Source: Mnemiopsis leidyi (taxonomy: Eukaryota > Ctenophora > Tentaculata > Lobata > Bolinopsidae). From it: a DNA stretch of 43,322 bases. The DNA lies in the NCBI GenBank assembly GCA_000226015.1, contig JH153001.1, positions 33,675 to 76,996 of the forward strand. Direction: 5' to 3'. Each line of letters begins with the position of its first letter. Within the stretch, counting starts at the first letter, position 1. The position numbers were made by a program, and so were the translations under genes. The notes beneath the pieces are model-generated. The model ran no database searches. It had not been told where the DNA came from and saw nothing but the letters and a program-made list of their open reading frames with translations. Of the stretch, positions 11,301-23,300 are shown piece after piece.

Positions 11301-11849
11301 AATCGATATCAAAAATCCTTAACAAAAATAGAAAATAGAATTTACAAAACTTACTAATGCCAATAGAAAGTTGTATTATAACCAAGCTTACAAAAACATT
11401 AGCTTTACGGTATAAGGACTGGATACTCAGTGTAATAAGACACGTATGAAATCTAACTTAGTAGTCAATACAATTCATAAAAGTTTATTTAAACTATAAA
11501 AGTAGAAAAGTGTTTTAGTTCAAGAATTTCATATTTTCCCCGTATGCTTCAAACTGGGGAAAGCAAATTATAAAACTCTATCGGGCAAATTAAAAGTTCG
11601 ACCTACATTTATTTTAATCTAATGCTTACTCGCAGCATGAATGAAAAAAAAATTCACTTAATATCTGTCTTTAGTTCAGATATTATATTCCTAGCTAACT
11701 CCATCGCGTCATATCTGATTCAGAGTTGTCATGACTACACATACGACTACAAGTAGTTGTAGTTGTGCAGCAACAATATATCTCCTAACATTCAATATTC
11801 AGCTCTCTAAAGTAGATCCTCCTGACTTCAACAATCAACATGAATGTTT
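8376..11849. other. Intergenic region between R1 and R2
   Basis: No recognisable gene. There is an (AT)n tract at 9031-9049, a short TATATATATA at 10654-10664, and a 112-codon plus-strand frame at 10139-10477 with no recognised domain. The 10.8-11.6 kb part is very AT-rich. Minus-strand AATAAA sites at 11608-11613 and 11484-11489 probably serve R2. Confidence 0.5.
11608..11613 (-). terminator. Candidate polyadenylation signal of receptor R2
   Basis: AATAAA on the minus strand, about 240 bases after the R2 stop at 11850-11852. A second copy lies at 11484-11489. Confidence 0.4.
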
Positions 11850-14403
11850 CTACACTGCAGTATTATTGTTCTTATCGGCAGCTGCTGAGTTATCAGAGAG
11901 AAGTTTTGTGTTTACCGCGTTTGTCTGTCTGTCCGTTTGTGACATGCTCAGCGAGGATTTCAGTCTCGTGAAGTTCGTGTTTACTGAAAATGAAGAGTTT
12001 TTTAATTAAAAAGTACGTCCCTGCGACCCCCTTCGCAGTTCAAATAAATAGTGACCCCGTCAACAGGATTCCACTTTCTCCCTGACTTCTATGGCACACT
12101 ACTAACTACAATTACTGACTACTGACTGCAGACTACAGACTATACTGACTACGAACTACTGACTACTGACTGACCTGATGAAGCGAGAGTTTTCTTCTTC
12201 TTCATTAAAAAGGACCTAATACTAGCCATCCTGATAGGGTAAAGCCAGGGGTTGAAGATCGGTCCCAAGAAAACCATTGCACGAGCTATCACTATATAGT
12301 GCTGTGGAAAGTAATAAGTGAGTGTTGAAAGTTGAATTAGATGATAAAGAATATTTAAAATTGGAAATTATAGATTTTATTACAGATTATTGATTATCAT
12401 TTCGTTGGGAACAAATAATTCACAATTTAACATCAATAATGATAACTCACACTGGAGTAAATTCTTCCCGTGATTCTGTCATCTATCTGATACCAGCGAA
12501 GAGGTAGAGTAGAAATCAGGATGAGGACGGCTTGGAAGAAAGATACGATACACGTCAGTCGGATACTTCTAGCAACCCTGGAGAAGTTTACAGTTAATAA
12601 GAAAATCTGAAAAGTTTATAATTGAGGTGAAACTAACATGACAATCATTTCTCTGTCATTTCCGACAAATGACAGATTTGGTGGTAGCTAACTCTTATCT
12701 GTAAATGTCGATCAAATTGAATTTGAAATTCCAAACAAAAATTTTCATTTGAAAAGTCCGATATCATTTCTACGTACTCGTCTTGTCGTTTGGCGTTATC
12801 TTTCTGCAGTTTAGCACTCTTGTTAAGCTTGTAGATAATGACTGCACTAGTGAGCGCTAGCGCACTGACCGCCATAAGCATTAACAGTGGGTTCGCTACG
12901 TTCATCCACATTTTGTATACATTGGTACCCGCCCATTGCTCGTTGTTGGTATGTAATGAACAAGCTGAAAGTATATTGTGTTGAGATTCATCGAACTCTG
13001 GAAACAGCGCGATAAAATGTGGTCATACTCATAGTTGGAAATGATAAGAAAAGTTCAGTAAGGGAGTCCCTCAAGGTAATAGAGCTAGAATCAATATATT
13101 ACTAAGGTTAGTAAGAAACTTACTCATGAAAATGTCACTTTCTGAAATACGCTCCTGTCCCCGCTCATCAAAATCTCTGGCAGAGTCACACTTGAAGGCG
13201 ATACTAGCGTTCACGTTCTCAAACATCCTCTTGTAGTAACTTATAGTGGAGTGGGCAGCTATAACATAAGGTAGCTCTAGCAGGAGTATAGGGATAGCAG
13301 TGCACGTGACTAGTATAGTAGTAGTTTTGCAGGCGGTAATGTTGTAAGTGTAACGGAGGGGACGACAGATGTGCCCCGCTCGGTCCACACAGATAGCAAC
13401 AACCAGGAGTAGCTGTAACCACGTGACAAAGTCTAGTAGAGGGATAGCAACCGCTCTGGGGAGATTGTACTTTTGAGAGTAGGGTTTAGAAATATAATAC
13501 CTTGATTTCTAATCTTATGGTACTCTTACGTTTTCGGAAGTGGAGAAAAAGATTTTATCTATCAGTCGAAAATTTTCAAGCTTAGGGTAATAGTAATTTC
13601 AAGCCGGTAAGATTAACGATTTGAAATTTTTTGCCAAGATCCGTTTAAGATAAAACATCCAGCCAGCAAAGTTTGATAAATAAAAACAAAACAATACAAA
13701 ACATCAAGATTCACATGTTTGCTCGTCTAACACTTACCGGTTGTATATGCTGTTCCCGTACGCTGGATCGTTAGTTGTAAAGCTGAGAGCAGCAGGTATC
13801 CCAACTAGAACTACTTGAAACACATCCACAAAGGACAGGTAGACACAAAACATGTTGGATTGGAAGAAAGGATGTTGTAATAGAGCCTGAGGAGGGAGGA
13901 TGTGATGTTGTTTCTTGAAATCAGACAATAAGTTGAAGTTTTAGATGTCATACCGTTTCCTTAACAATAAGTTGGACTTTTAAGTGTCATTAACGTTTCC
14001 TTAACGTAACACAAACTTTGTTTATCATAAGGAAGCAAATTTGGCAAAATTGATGGATTAAAAAGTTGAAAATTAAACTATTAGGGACAGTCCAAACCTT
14101 CAAATTTTTGACGACAGCGTAGAAGCAGGCGATGTTGCCAACCAGAGTAAACACGATGACGAACCAGAGAATGACCCCCAAAATCTTGAGATCGTCAACA
14201 GTCCAACTGCTGGAGGTCGCCATGGCACGACTGGAGTTAACTAACGCTGCTGTTGTCATTGGGGAGGTGGGGGAGTAGGTTGTCATGTTGTCACCAGGGT
14301 GTATGCTGTAGTGACCAGGAAAAGTGTCGTGCCAGGTGATGGCTGAGAGGTTACCGCCCGAGATTGTGGTAGTGGAACTTCCACCGGTGGTTGGGAATTT
14401 CAT
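11850..14403 (-). CDS. Receptor R2: orphan class A-like seven-transmembrane receptor, 453 aa
   Basis: Paralogue of R1. Exons: 14098-14403, 13738-13886, 13124-13455, 12778-12964, 12451-12577, 12175-12301, 11850-11983. Exons 2-6 have exactly the R1 lengths (149, 332, 187, 127, 127) and phases. The start is the ATG at 14403; only GTG lies before it in frame. The Ser/Thr/Gly-rich ectodomain contains NLS, NMT and NSS glycosylation sites and SSSWTVDDL. TM1 has VGN, TM2 LSFVDVFQ, TM3 ends CVDRAGHI (DRAGH 176-180), TM7 has NPWLYP (384-389). Loop 2 keeps the cysteine pair (FKCDSAR and TCSLHT). The tail exon reads VNTNFTRLKSSLSMSQ and ends at TAG; intron 6 is only 191 bases. The plus-strand 92-codon frame over the tail exon is an antisense shadow. 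The ligand is unknown; close spacing to R3 (about 1 kb) supports recent tandem duplication. Confidence 0.88.
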
Positions 14404-15340
14404 GTTCACCTCCTGCCAGTCTTGCTAGAGAGAGAGTTGATTATAATTATAGCTTCTGTTTCTACTTGCGTTTTACATTACAGCAGAGAATGATCATATA
14501 TGTCAAGATAAACACTTAATGATAAGTTGAAATAATTTATACTCATAGATAGACGGAGATGAAATTAAAAAAATTTTAAAAGAAATTATATTACAGGAAT
14601 TTTTCATTAATTTACAATGGTATTTACAATTAATAATGCATTAAATATGATCAAACAAACATTCAGCACCGTGCAGCTAACAGATTCAGGCAAGATATTT
14701 TTCAAATCGATTCTCTCTGAAGACAATCAGAAAGCAAAGAAAATGTAACTGTAAAGCAACCCAAGAGAATCAAGAGTGTAGAAATTTACATCAACATTAG
14801 AGAACCTGATTGAATTAGAACCGATGATGCATGATTAGACAACGTCATAGAACTGATTTAGTTGTGTCATAAGATTGGAATCACACTTCAGAGAATGGTG
14901 ATCTTTCACAAGATATCTACAGCGGCTCAGTCCAGGCCAAGAGAATAGGCATTCATAAAGCTTATAGTTCAGGAAAGGTATCGCTAGCTGCTAAAAATAC
15001 CGCTTGCAGGAAATATCGTTATCTTGTTACCCTTTATTTTGAGGAAGGAAAAATTCATTTTACATACCAAATAACCGGTTAAAAACCACAGCTTCCAAAA
15101 GAATTCCACATTAAAACAATACATTCGTACAATTACATGCTAGTTGCTGCAAAATATAAGTTATTTCGTGTAACAAAACACAAATAAAATAAGCGGGTAA
15201 TCCTTGCGTTACATTCTAATTGTCGTAATGGGCTCCTCAATGTTATGTGTTAATGATTCACAATCTCCGTTCCTGTGTGGTAGCTAATATCCAGGTCGAC
15301 TGATATTCGTTATTCGCACACAGAATCACTCTTAAGTATG
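14404..15340. other. Intergenic region between R2 and R3
   Basis: About 1 kb of AT-rich sequence holding the presumed R2 promoter and the R3 3' UTR. No extra gene or clear repeat is visible. A minus-strand AATAAA at 15033-15038 is a possible R3 polyadenylation signal. Confidence 0.45.
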
Positions 15341-15615
15341 TCACGCTACTTTAAATTCAATTAAAAGAATTAGTACTGGACAGCGAAAACACACACCTCG
15401 TTCAAAACACGAAATACCTCCATAAAAAGCGTCTCTTTGTTCTTGTACTTCCCTCAAGTTTCTGTGAGGGCGGTGAGGGCGAGAGGGTCGGTGGCGGCCA
15501 TGGAGGTGTTGGAGAAGAGCTGGGTGTGTCCGGCGGCGGTGCTCTCTCCGGAGGGGGTCAGGGACGACTTTAGTCTCAGTAGCGAGGTGTTTACTGGGGT
15601 ATAAGGAGGTGTTTA
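15341..15615 (-). CDS. Possible alternative C-terminal tail exon of R3
   Basis: If splicing uses the second CAG acceptor (exon beginning at 15615 rather than 15593), the frame shifts by one and remains open for about 91 residues, to a TGA at 15341-15343. The tail would begin VNTSLYPSKHLATETK and continue Arg/His-rich through the sequence that encodes the normal tail in another frame. The normal frame resembles R1 and R2, so this one is probably secondary or unused. Confidence 0.25.
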
Positions 15616-18600
15616 CTGGGGTATAAGGAGGTGTTTACTGGGATATAGGGAGGTGTTTACTGGGATATAGCGAGGTGTTTAGATAAGGGTTACGGTTTAG
15701 AACAAGCTAGAGTAATGATACTTATAATCAGTTAATGACTTGGTAATGACATGAACGCGTCCTTTTTACCCTGATTATTTTACAGTGATTATTACAGTGA
15801 AAATTTGATCGTGTGGTTTATTGTCAAATGAGATGAAAGTCAAACTTCGAACTTTACTCAATAAATAAAATAAACGATGCAAGAAAAATCACAAAATGCA
15901 AACAAACTTGATTTTGCTTCAGAGGTTTGATTTGGGCTTGAATTCATTACATTGAAATTGATTCATTAGCTCATCTTTAAAAATGAAATCAAATGGATCA
16001 AAACTGATTTGTAACCCCAGAAAATATCAAGTTTCCCTACAGGAGTGATCGCGTTTACATGTTTGCTTACAGAACAATGGTTAACATCGAACTGAAACTT
16101 AAATCTGATTAATGAATATCTAAACACATACGGACAGACCGTACAGTTTTAAACGTTTCCGAATCGGACGACAGCCAAGACCAAGAGAAAATGGTGAAGA
16201 GCCGGCACAACTGAGTTTGTCATGACTATACCATGTTTAGAACAGCCCGCAATTAGAATTTTAAAGGCGGTGTAGAATTTCAAAAACTATTTTTAAAAAC
16301 GATAAAGTGTAAAGTGACAGCAAGATGACAAACAGAGATATCAGAGAAAAGGGACTCTGGGCAGCAATGTTGCTGAGATGTAATCGAATTTCAATTCTAT
16401 AACGTGTAGTACTCTTGGAGGTCGCCTAATTTAATTTTAGTTTCTTGTATACATACCCAAGGCGTGACTGAATTCTGCAGTTTGCAGACACAAACTAAAA
16501 ATGATAACAAATGGTGAAACTTTTTCCTGTTTCCGGGCCATTACCAGATTGTTAATGTACCGATTCTAATTTCCTCAGAAAGATAATTGGCGTTGATAGA
16601 CGTTAATTACAGCACAACGCTCTTAAGTTCCTAGTTTAAAATTTAAAGGAATTACTTATCAGTATTCAGAATCCCATCTCTGATTTTTTGGTAAAAAATC
16701 ATGTTCATTTATCACTTATACACTTATTGGAACTATAGCCAAAGGGACCTCATTCTTAATTAAAAAATAAAGTATACTCTGAGCAGCTGGCCATTCAACC
16801 AGCTAAAATCCTAGAGTCCTCAGGAACAAACCACACACATTAAACAAAATTATCCCTTGACCTGTGACACCACATCTGTGACACCACATTAAAACGCACG
16901 TCAACAATAAATTAGAGAGTTAGAGGGTAGGTGAAACAATCATGCTGATTAGTCACGGTTCAGATAGTCTATACAAAACATATCAAGCAGCACGGTATAA
17001 GACAACCCTCATTAAATTAGACAACTGACGGGTGCAGTACACAAATAAACTTTAAAAACCTGAAGTCAACATTCCCGCCAATATTAGCCGGGGTCCCTGG
17101 AGCGACATGTCAACACTTCAACATGATAACTCAACGTGTCAGTTCGTTAATTGGGGGGAGGCGGCAGTTAGCTTACTCGGGTGTCTCAAGTCTCTTTATT
17201 TTCACTTTGTCGGGAAAAGAAAAAAACCTAAATATCCTCATTACCGTTGAAATCATGGCAACAAAACTTTCAGGTGAAGTAGACATCTTATGCGGATATA
17301 TGTATATATATGATGTGATTATTCAAAGTTATAACCGAGGGCAAGCAACTTCATGTGCGTGTGTGTGTTTTGTAGATGAGTAATTTAGCAACTAAAATTG
17401 TACGGCTGCTCCCGTTGATAATTTGTAATGTAGAACGTTGCTCTCGTGTTATACTCCACCAGAAAGGAAGGCCAACAAGTTAATATTATGAAATAAAACG
17501 TTATCTTTTCCTTTAATTGTTATCCCAAACCAAAAAGTATTAAAACAAGCTAAACGACAGCAAACAGCATGCATCAGCGAAGTGTATAGCAATAGCACTC
17601 TGTCAGATTTAAGACACTATAACAAATGATTATCATTGTTTTGTACAAAAAACATCGTCTACATGGAGCAGCTCAACCAAATCGACACCTCAATGTTGAA
17701 AATTGTCATGCCAGGATTCTATAACATACATCGCATTTGTTTCGCCAAACATGGAATTTCTTTTTTTTAATCATATGATTTTTATTTAATTAGACAACAG
17801 AGACAAAGTTATATCTGATAAGAATTATCTCACACAAAACCACATTAAACTACTAAATTTAACCAATCAAAGCATGTAACAAATAATGTGGACGCCGAGC
17901 ATGCGAAGAACAAAACAAAGAACACAACGAAGAACACAAAGAAGAACACAACGAAGAACACAAAGAAGAACAAAACGAAGAACACAATGAAGAACAAAAG
18001 GAAGAACAAAAGGAAGAAGCACCCAGCAACAACGCCGAAAATGACGTAGAACATACCGTTTTCATTCATTAACGGTTGGGTATTTGATCAAGGTAGATTG
18101 GGTTTGTTTCAGCCTGAAGGTCATACTTCTGGCTCGGAATTTGATCACCGTCGCTGAAGCTGAAATTGTAATTCGAAAGGTGCCCGTAATCGTTAAAGGT
18201 AAAGATCTTCTTCTTAAGGTGAAATCTTGTCCATAAGCTAGATAGATTACCATAAGCTAGATAGATGATTACCTAATAACTCCCAGAAAGTTCTACGGAA
18301 ATGATGTGTAGACAAACAATGTTTGACGAACATCGCTAATTGAGTAGTTGAAATCTATATAATTGCCACTACAGGTTGGGGCTTGGCCCCATAAGGTGCC
18401 ATCAGCCATCTAAGGTAATAAACTCGCGACGAAAAGAAGACATCACCAGTAAGAAGTGAGCAGGTTTATATCCCATCTTATAAATATCTTATATCTTATA
18501 TCTTATCTAATATCTTACATCTTATATATCTAATATCTTACATCTTATATCCCATCTTATAAATATCCCATCTTATAAACGCCTGTCAACACTGGTATAT

Positions 18601-21192
18601 TCATTCGCTCTAATTATGGACATTGGATGTGTTGATTATTACTGGATTATCATAGAATTACAAAATCTTTTCTGCTGGGGGAATCTATTATGCTTTACTG
18701 CTTTAGTTTTAGGTCTTTAATGCATTTAGGAGTGAAGACTAAGCTATTTTCTCAGAGATATAAATATCACTGTATCTTATGATCAGAGTATCTAGTCAAT
18801 CAAAAGAAATCTGGTAGTTCATGCTATAATCATAAATCTTTTCATTCTGTCAGCTAATTCTAACACACTTCTATTCTAGCTATGCTGAAAAGAGGCAGAA
18901 AGCTGATTAGCTCTATTCTGAGCTTACCCCAGCTGATCTTAATTTTCATGTAAACTAAATTAAACTTACCGGAAGAAGCGATGGACTTCTTCTTGGTGAC
19001 AAGGAAAGAGCGAATGCTGGCCATTCTGATTGGGTAGAGCCAGGGATTCAACATGGGTCCCAGGAAAACCAGTACTCGAGCTATTACTTTGTAGTGCTGA
19101 AGTGGAGTCAGGGTTAACACATGAGTGGGCAATAAAAGATAGGTAGGCAAGCACGTTATTGCCAAAAGTGTGGAAAAGACGAAGTCGGTAAAATTCATCT
19201 CGAAAATTCTAGTTGTCTCAAAGTTTAAAACAATTGGATTTACTTCAAGCTAACATTGAACTCACACTGGAATAGATGCGATAGCAACCCCTTGTCTTGC
19301 AAGTAGCATGCAGTCTGTCGTCAATCTGATACCAACGTAGAGGTAGAGTAGACACCAGGATGACGACAGCTTGGATGAAGGAGACAGTACACGTCATCCT
19401 GATACTTCGAGCTACACTGAGAGGGGGGTATCACGTGGTGTGTTGTTTAAAAGAATTTACCCCACACAACAACGGTGATCGCTGTCTCTAGGCTCTAAGG
19501 TAAGGGGATTAAAGGGGGTATTAAAGTGAGAAGGGAGGGGGAGATAGGGGGTTGCTGAAGAGACAGGAGATATAACGTGCTGTGTTAAACTATGGTGTAC
19601 TTTAGTAATTATCGTGTTAAACCGCCTAACAGTTCCTTTGATAATACAGTTCATTAAATGTACTCTAAATTATTGTGGATGGCTTAACGTTAATGGTCAA
19701 TTTGTTTAACTGTAACTCTTATCAAGCTGTAGTAGAGAATTCCTAAGTCATGCTTTTAAATGCTTCTGAGTAAATCACAATTAACACTTACACGTCTTGC
19801 TTCTCTACGTTATTTTTGTGGAGCTGGTAACTTTCACCCAGTTTGTACACAATGATTCCACTGGTTCCTGCCAAGGCAGCAACAGCCAGGAACATCAACA
19901 TTGGACTCGCTACGTTCTCCCACATCATGAAGCTTTTAGAACCGGGCCAGAGGGTGTCATTGGATTGTAACACGCAGCCTGAGCAGTGTGGAATTTAGAT
20001 GGGAATTTAAACTTATCTCATTCTCTGTTCATCATTTCCAGTTAAATTAATACTAAGAAAAGGAAAGCAGAGAAATAGGATATTGTAAATGAAAATCAAA
20101 CATCGCTTATAAAAATAAAAAGACTGTACTTACTAAGGAAGATGCTGACCAGTCTGTGGTTCCCCTGAGCGTTAACACTACCCGTCCTTGCCACGTCGCA
20201 GACAAACGCGATCTCCGGGTCTGCTTCCTGACTGGCAAAGTAGCTCATGCAGGACCTGGAGGCGACTATGTGGGGCAGGGTCAGGGTCAGGAAGGGAATA
20301 GCCGTGCACACGATCAGGGCGATGACTGTCTTGTAGGCCTTGATGGTGTAGGTGTAGGAGAGGGGACGACAGATGTGCCCAGCTCGGTCTACACAGATAG
20401 CAACAACCAGGAGTAGCTGTAACCAGACCACAAAATCTAGGATCGGATCTGCTGCTGCTCTGGAGGGTTTGGAATTTGTTACTGATGTATTAATACAGGT
20501 TCTCTGTTACTTGAAAATTCTTCTAATTATGTGAAAATGAGCCATAAAAGAGTTTTATAGAATAGAAACGAGAATTATTATTATAGATAGCCAATGATTA
20601 ATTAATTAATCAATTACTTGTTGTAGAAGCTGTTCCAAAGATCGGGAACTTCGGCTGTATAGCTAAGTGCTGCTGGAATGCCCACAAGTACAACTTGGAA
20701 TATGTCCACAAAGGACAGGTAGACACAAAATATGTTGGATTGGAAGAAAGGATGTTGCAGAAGTATCTGAAAAAGTTGAGTGTTACAGAAAGGTGAGGGA
20801 AAAATGGGGCGAAATAATAAATACAAAATAAAAAATTTTTGGCTAATATTCGAAAGAGTGAAAAATGAATGCTAGGATAACTTTACCTTAGTATTTCTGA
20901 TGACAGCGTAGAAACATGCGATATTCCCAACTAAAGTGATAAAGATTACAACCCAGAGAACAGCCCCAAGAATGTGTAACTCTTCCACCGTCCAGCTGTC
21001 ACTCTCCAAGACGACGGGGGGTTGGTGGGTCGTATACAGGAATGTGGAGGATGTCGTCTCCCCTTCAGCTCCCATACTCCCTTTAGCCGTCGTCACTGTC
21101 ACGTGCTTTGTAGTCCCAATCCCGCCACGAGTCTCCGAGCCCGGCGTCGTGAACATGTCGAGCGCGTTGGAAACGTTGGAAACAGTCTCCAT
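15454..21192 (-). CDS. Receptor R3: orphan class A-like seven-transmembrane receptor, 461 aa
   Basis: Third paralogue. Exons: 20887-21192, 20618-20766, 20134-20459, 19792-19978, 19266-19416, 18970-19096, 15454-15593; the phases match R1 and R2. Exon 3 is two codons shorter and exon 5 eight codons longer (extra loop-3 segment ATCKTRGCYR with two Cys). The start is METVSN at 21192; the in-frame codon at 21258 is GTG. SDSWTVEEL precedes TM1; TM3 ends CVDRAGHI; TM7 has NPWLYP (390-395); loop 2 keeps the cysteine pair. The tail exon was found by homology to R1/R2 (VNTSLLRLKSSLTPSG) 3.4 kb downstream of exon 6; it is GC-rich and ends at TGA 15454-15456. Its acceptor is repeated four times at 22-bp spacing, so alternative tails are possible. 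Ligand unknown. The distant last exon is inferred from frame and similarity, without transcript support. Confidence 0.85.
15581..15683 (-). repeat. 22-bp tandem repeat of the R3 exon 7 splice acceptor
   Basis: On the minus strand the unit TAAACACCTCCTTATACCCC plus AG recurs at 22-bp spacing. Four copies carry CAG|TAAAC, so exon starts at 15593, 15615, 15637 and 15659 are possible. A fifth copy near 15681 has ATC in place of CAG. The proximal copy gives the tail homologous to R1 and R2. Confidence 0.85.
15684..17900. other. Distal part of the long R3 intron 6
   Basis: Intron 6 of R3 runs 15594-18969 against 195 and 191 bases in R1 and R2. This part is AT-rich with no recognised gene or transposon end. 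An 86-codon plus-strand frame at 17123-17383 has no recognisable content. Confidence 0.5.
17901..18020 (+). repeat. GAAGAACACAA tandem repeat in R3 intron 6
   Basis: Imperfect 8- and 16-bp units (GAAGAACA with CAAC, CAAA or AAAG spacers). They create hydrophobic or Ser/Cys-rich antisense frames on the minus strand that should not be called genes. Confidence 0.8.
18478..18580 (+). repeat. ATCTTAT-type tandem repeat
   Basis: Irregular copies of ATATCTTAT, ATCTAATATCTTACATC and CCATCTTATAA within R3 intron 6. Confidence 0.7.
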
Positions 21193-23227
21193 TTGAAGGA
21201 ATCGTCTCAGATACTGATTGCAGGGGAGCGAAATAAAATTGGAGTTTCTTTTTCTCACAGGTCGGTGAAGTTCGGACTTTCTAGTCTTTTATATAACAAC
21301 GTTATTGATGAGTCATTCACACTGTAACATGTCGGGTTATCAGCCTGTTCATTAGGAGGTGTGTGTTATTCATTTGTGTGGGGTTGTCAAAGAAATATAA
21401 AACAGTTACCGCTATATATTGGTGAAGTTTGACCAACTTATCAGTTTTCAAACTCCTATCAATTTACAACAAACACACCAGCCTCGCGTTCTTGTATGGC
21501 AGCTTGTTAATGTGTAAAACTGTAAAATGAGTTTTATAACGTTGACAGCTATTACTGCCAGGACTGTGACGTATACTTGAAGACCTAAAAATCAATCACA
21601 AGGTTGAAATCGGAAAAAACCTTTTGGCGTCGGATATAACTCATAAACATTAACAAGTCTTGCTAACGCAGGGAACAAAGGTCAAAGTGCTTTACCTTTA
21701 AGTTAATAGCACTGCCGACGAATAACTCGCCTTCCAAAACGACCAAACTCTCACATATACAGATAGTACAACGACAGCAAACCTATCAAGATTGTGAAGT
21801 TGTATGAAGTTGTTAGGTGGTCGTGACAAATCCTAGATAAGGACAGAGGGTTCAAATTACGAGGATCAAATCAGGAGATACTAAACAATTACAGATCACA
21901 GCTGAGGAGATGTTAATACATAGAATTATAGACAGAACCCAAATAAATGAGAGCGGCAGCCATAAAACTTTCATATCAGTCTTCATAGTCCCATATTGCA
22001 GAGATAGAGCGCTATAAAATCTCGTTTACTATTAGTGGACCGTGCGTTTGCCAGCCGAAGATTACCAAATGTACATGAGCTATGCGAGCTATATCGTGGA
22101 TGTGAAATGTGTCCCGTAGACTGCAGAATTTGCCGTACACGAAGTACTATATCATTTTATCATTAACATGTTTAATATCCTCACAGCGCATGGCCCTCAA
22201 GTGGCAAAACAAAACACTTATCGCAATGTGCGAAATAATGGGCTGATAAAACTACTACTGGACATTTTTATATCCTATTGGATATTCTGAAAGCATTTCA
22301 AACTTGAATTTTAAATAATTGCTTTTGAAGAATTACTGATTATTCGAAATGGAACTTTTTTGGACTTATGCAACATATTCCTCGCAGTATGCTAAAAATT
22401 TTCACTTTTTTAATGTGATAGTTAAAACTGTTGAATGAATTTTTGCCTAAATAGGGCAAAAGTAGGGCCAAGTTCAAATTCCAGTTCTTAATTTTACTAT
22501 CAAATTTCAGCGAGACATTTACGTAAACGAGGAGTATAATTTTGAAATTTCATCTAATCAATCAAATTGCAATTAAATAAACTTTATGTTTCTTTGCAAA
22601 TAATGCACATATCAATTGAAGGTTAGATATTTCTATTATCATTATGCTATAACTATCGATTGGCTTGCACATAATTTTGCAGTGCGGCTTATACGAGCGC
22701 TCAGGAAAAAGGCTACGGTAGCAAAAAAAGGTCAATAAAATATCTTTTGAGGCATTTACATATTTTGATTTCACGCAGGACTTTGAATGTATAGAAGACG
22801 CCGGCCAATCTTCACATCTGACGATCACATTCACACTTTACAGGCTGCAGGAGTTTAAAGTTTTAAGATTTCAACAAACCGGACTAATCAAAGAAGAGAA
22901 CTTCCAATCATATCGTGTTATTACTTGTAACTGGCGCTGCACACTCAAAGTCAAACGTTCCTCCTTTCTAGACATAGGTATACATCAGCTAGAAGCTTAA
23001 TTTGGGCACAAACAACAACCCAGTATCAGAATATCGATCAATTAGGAGCTTCCGTCCGTAATTATGGGACAAATCTCTCCTAACTACCTTAAGTAAACTT
23101 CCATCCTCGGATACCAGACTAGTTACAGGCACCCACCATCCCACTTCACTTACTCACTAACTTTATAAAACAAATTGTGACGTGTTAAACCGTCAAAATT
23201 TCAAAATTACGTTGTAGTTGACGCCAG

Positions 23228-23300
23228 CGCTACGAAGTGCGTAACGAAGAACGTAACAAAGTACGTAACGAAGTGCGTAACGGAGTGCCTGACGAAATTT
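23228..23300 (+). repeat. 12-bp tandem repeat, AAGTGCGTAACG type
   Basis: About five to six imperfect copies of GAAGTGCGTAAC and GAAGAACGTAAC. Confidence 0.75.

Noticed and set aside
11731-12009. 92-codon plus-strand frame with hydrophobic stretches
   Set aside because: It overlaps the R2 tail exon in antisense; the minus-strand reading is homologous to R1 and R3.
17845-18069. Phe/Val-rich frame resembling a membrane protein
   Set aside because: It arises from the GAAGAACA tandem repeat read in antisense; another frame of the same repeat gives Ser/Cys repeats.
18860-18969. Coding extension of R3 exon 6 (reading KFNLVYMKIKIS...)
   Set aside because: A consensus gtaagt donor at 18968-18969 matches the paralogues, and a homologous tail exon exists at 15454-15593.
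20156-20416. 86-codon plus-strand frame
   Set aside because: Antisense shadow of R3 exon 3.
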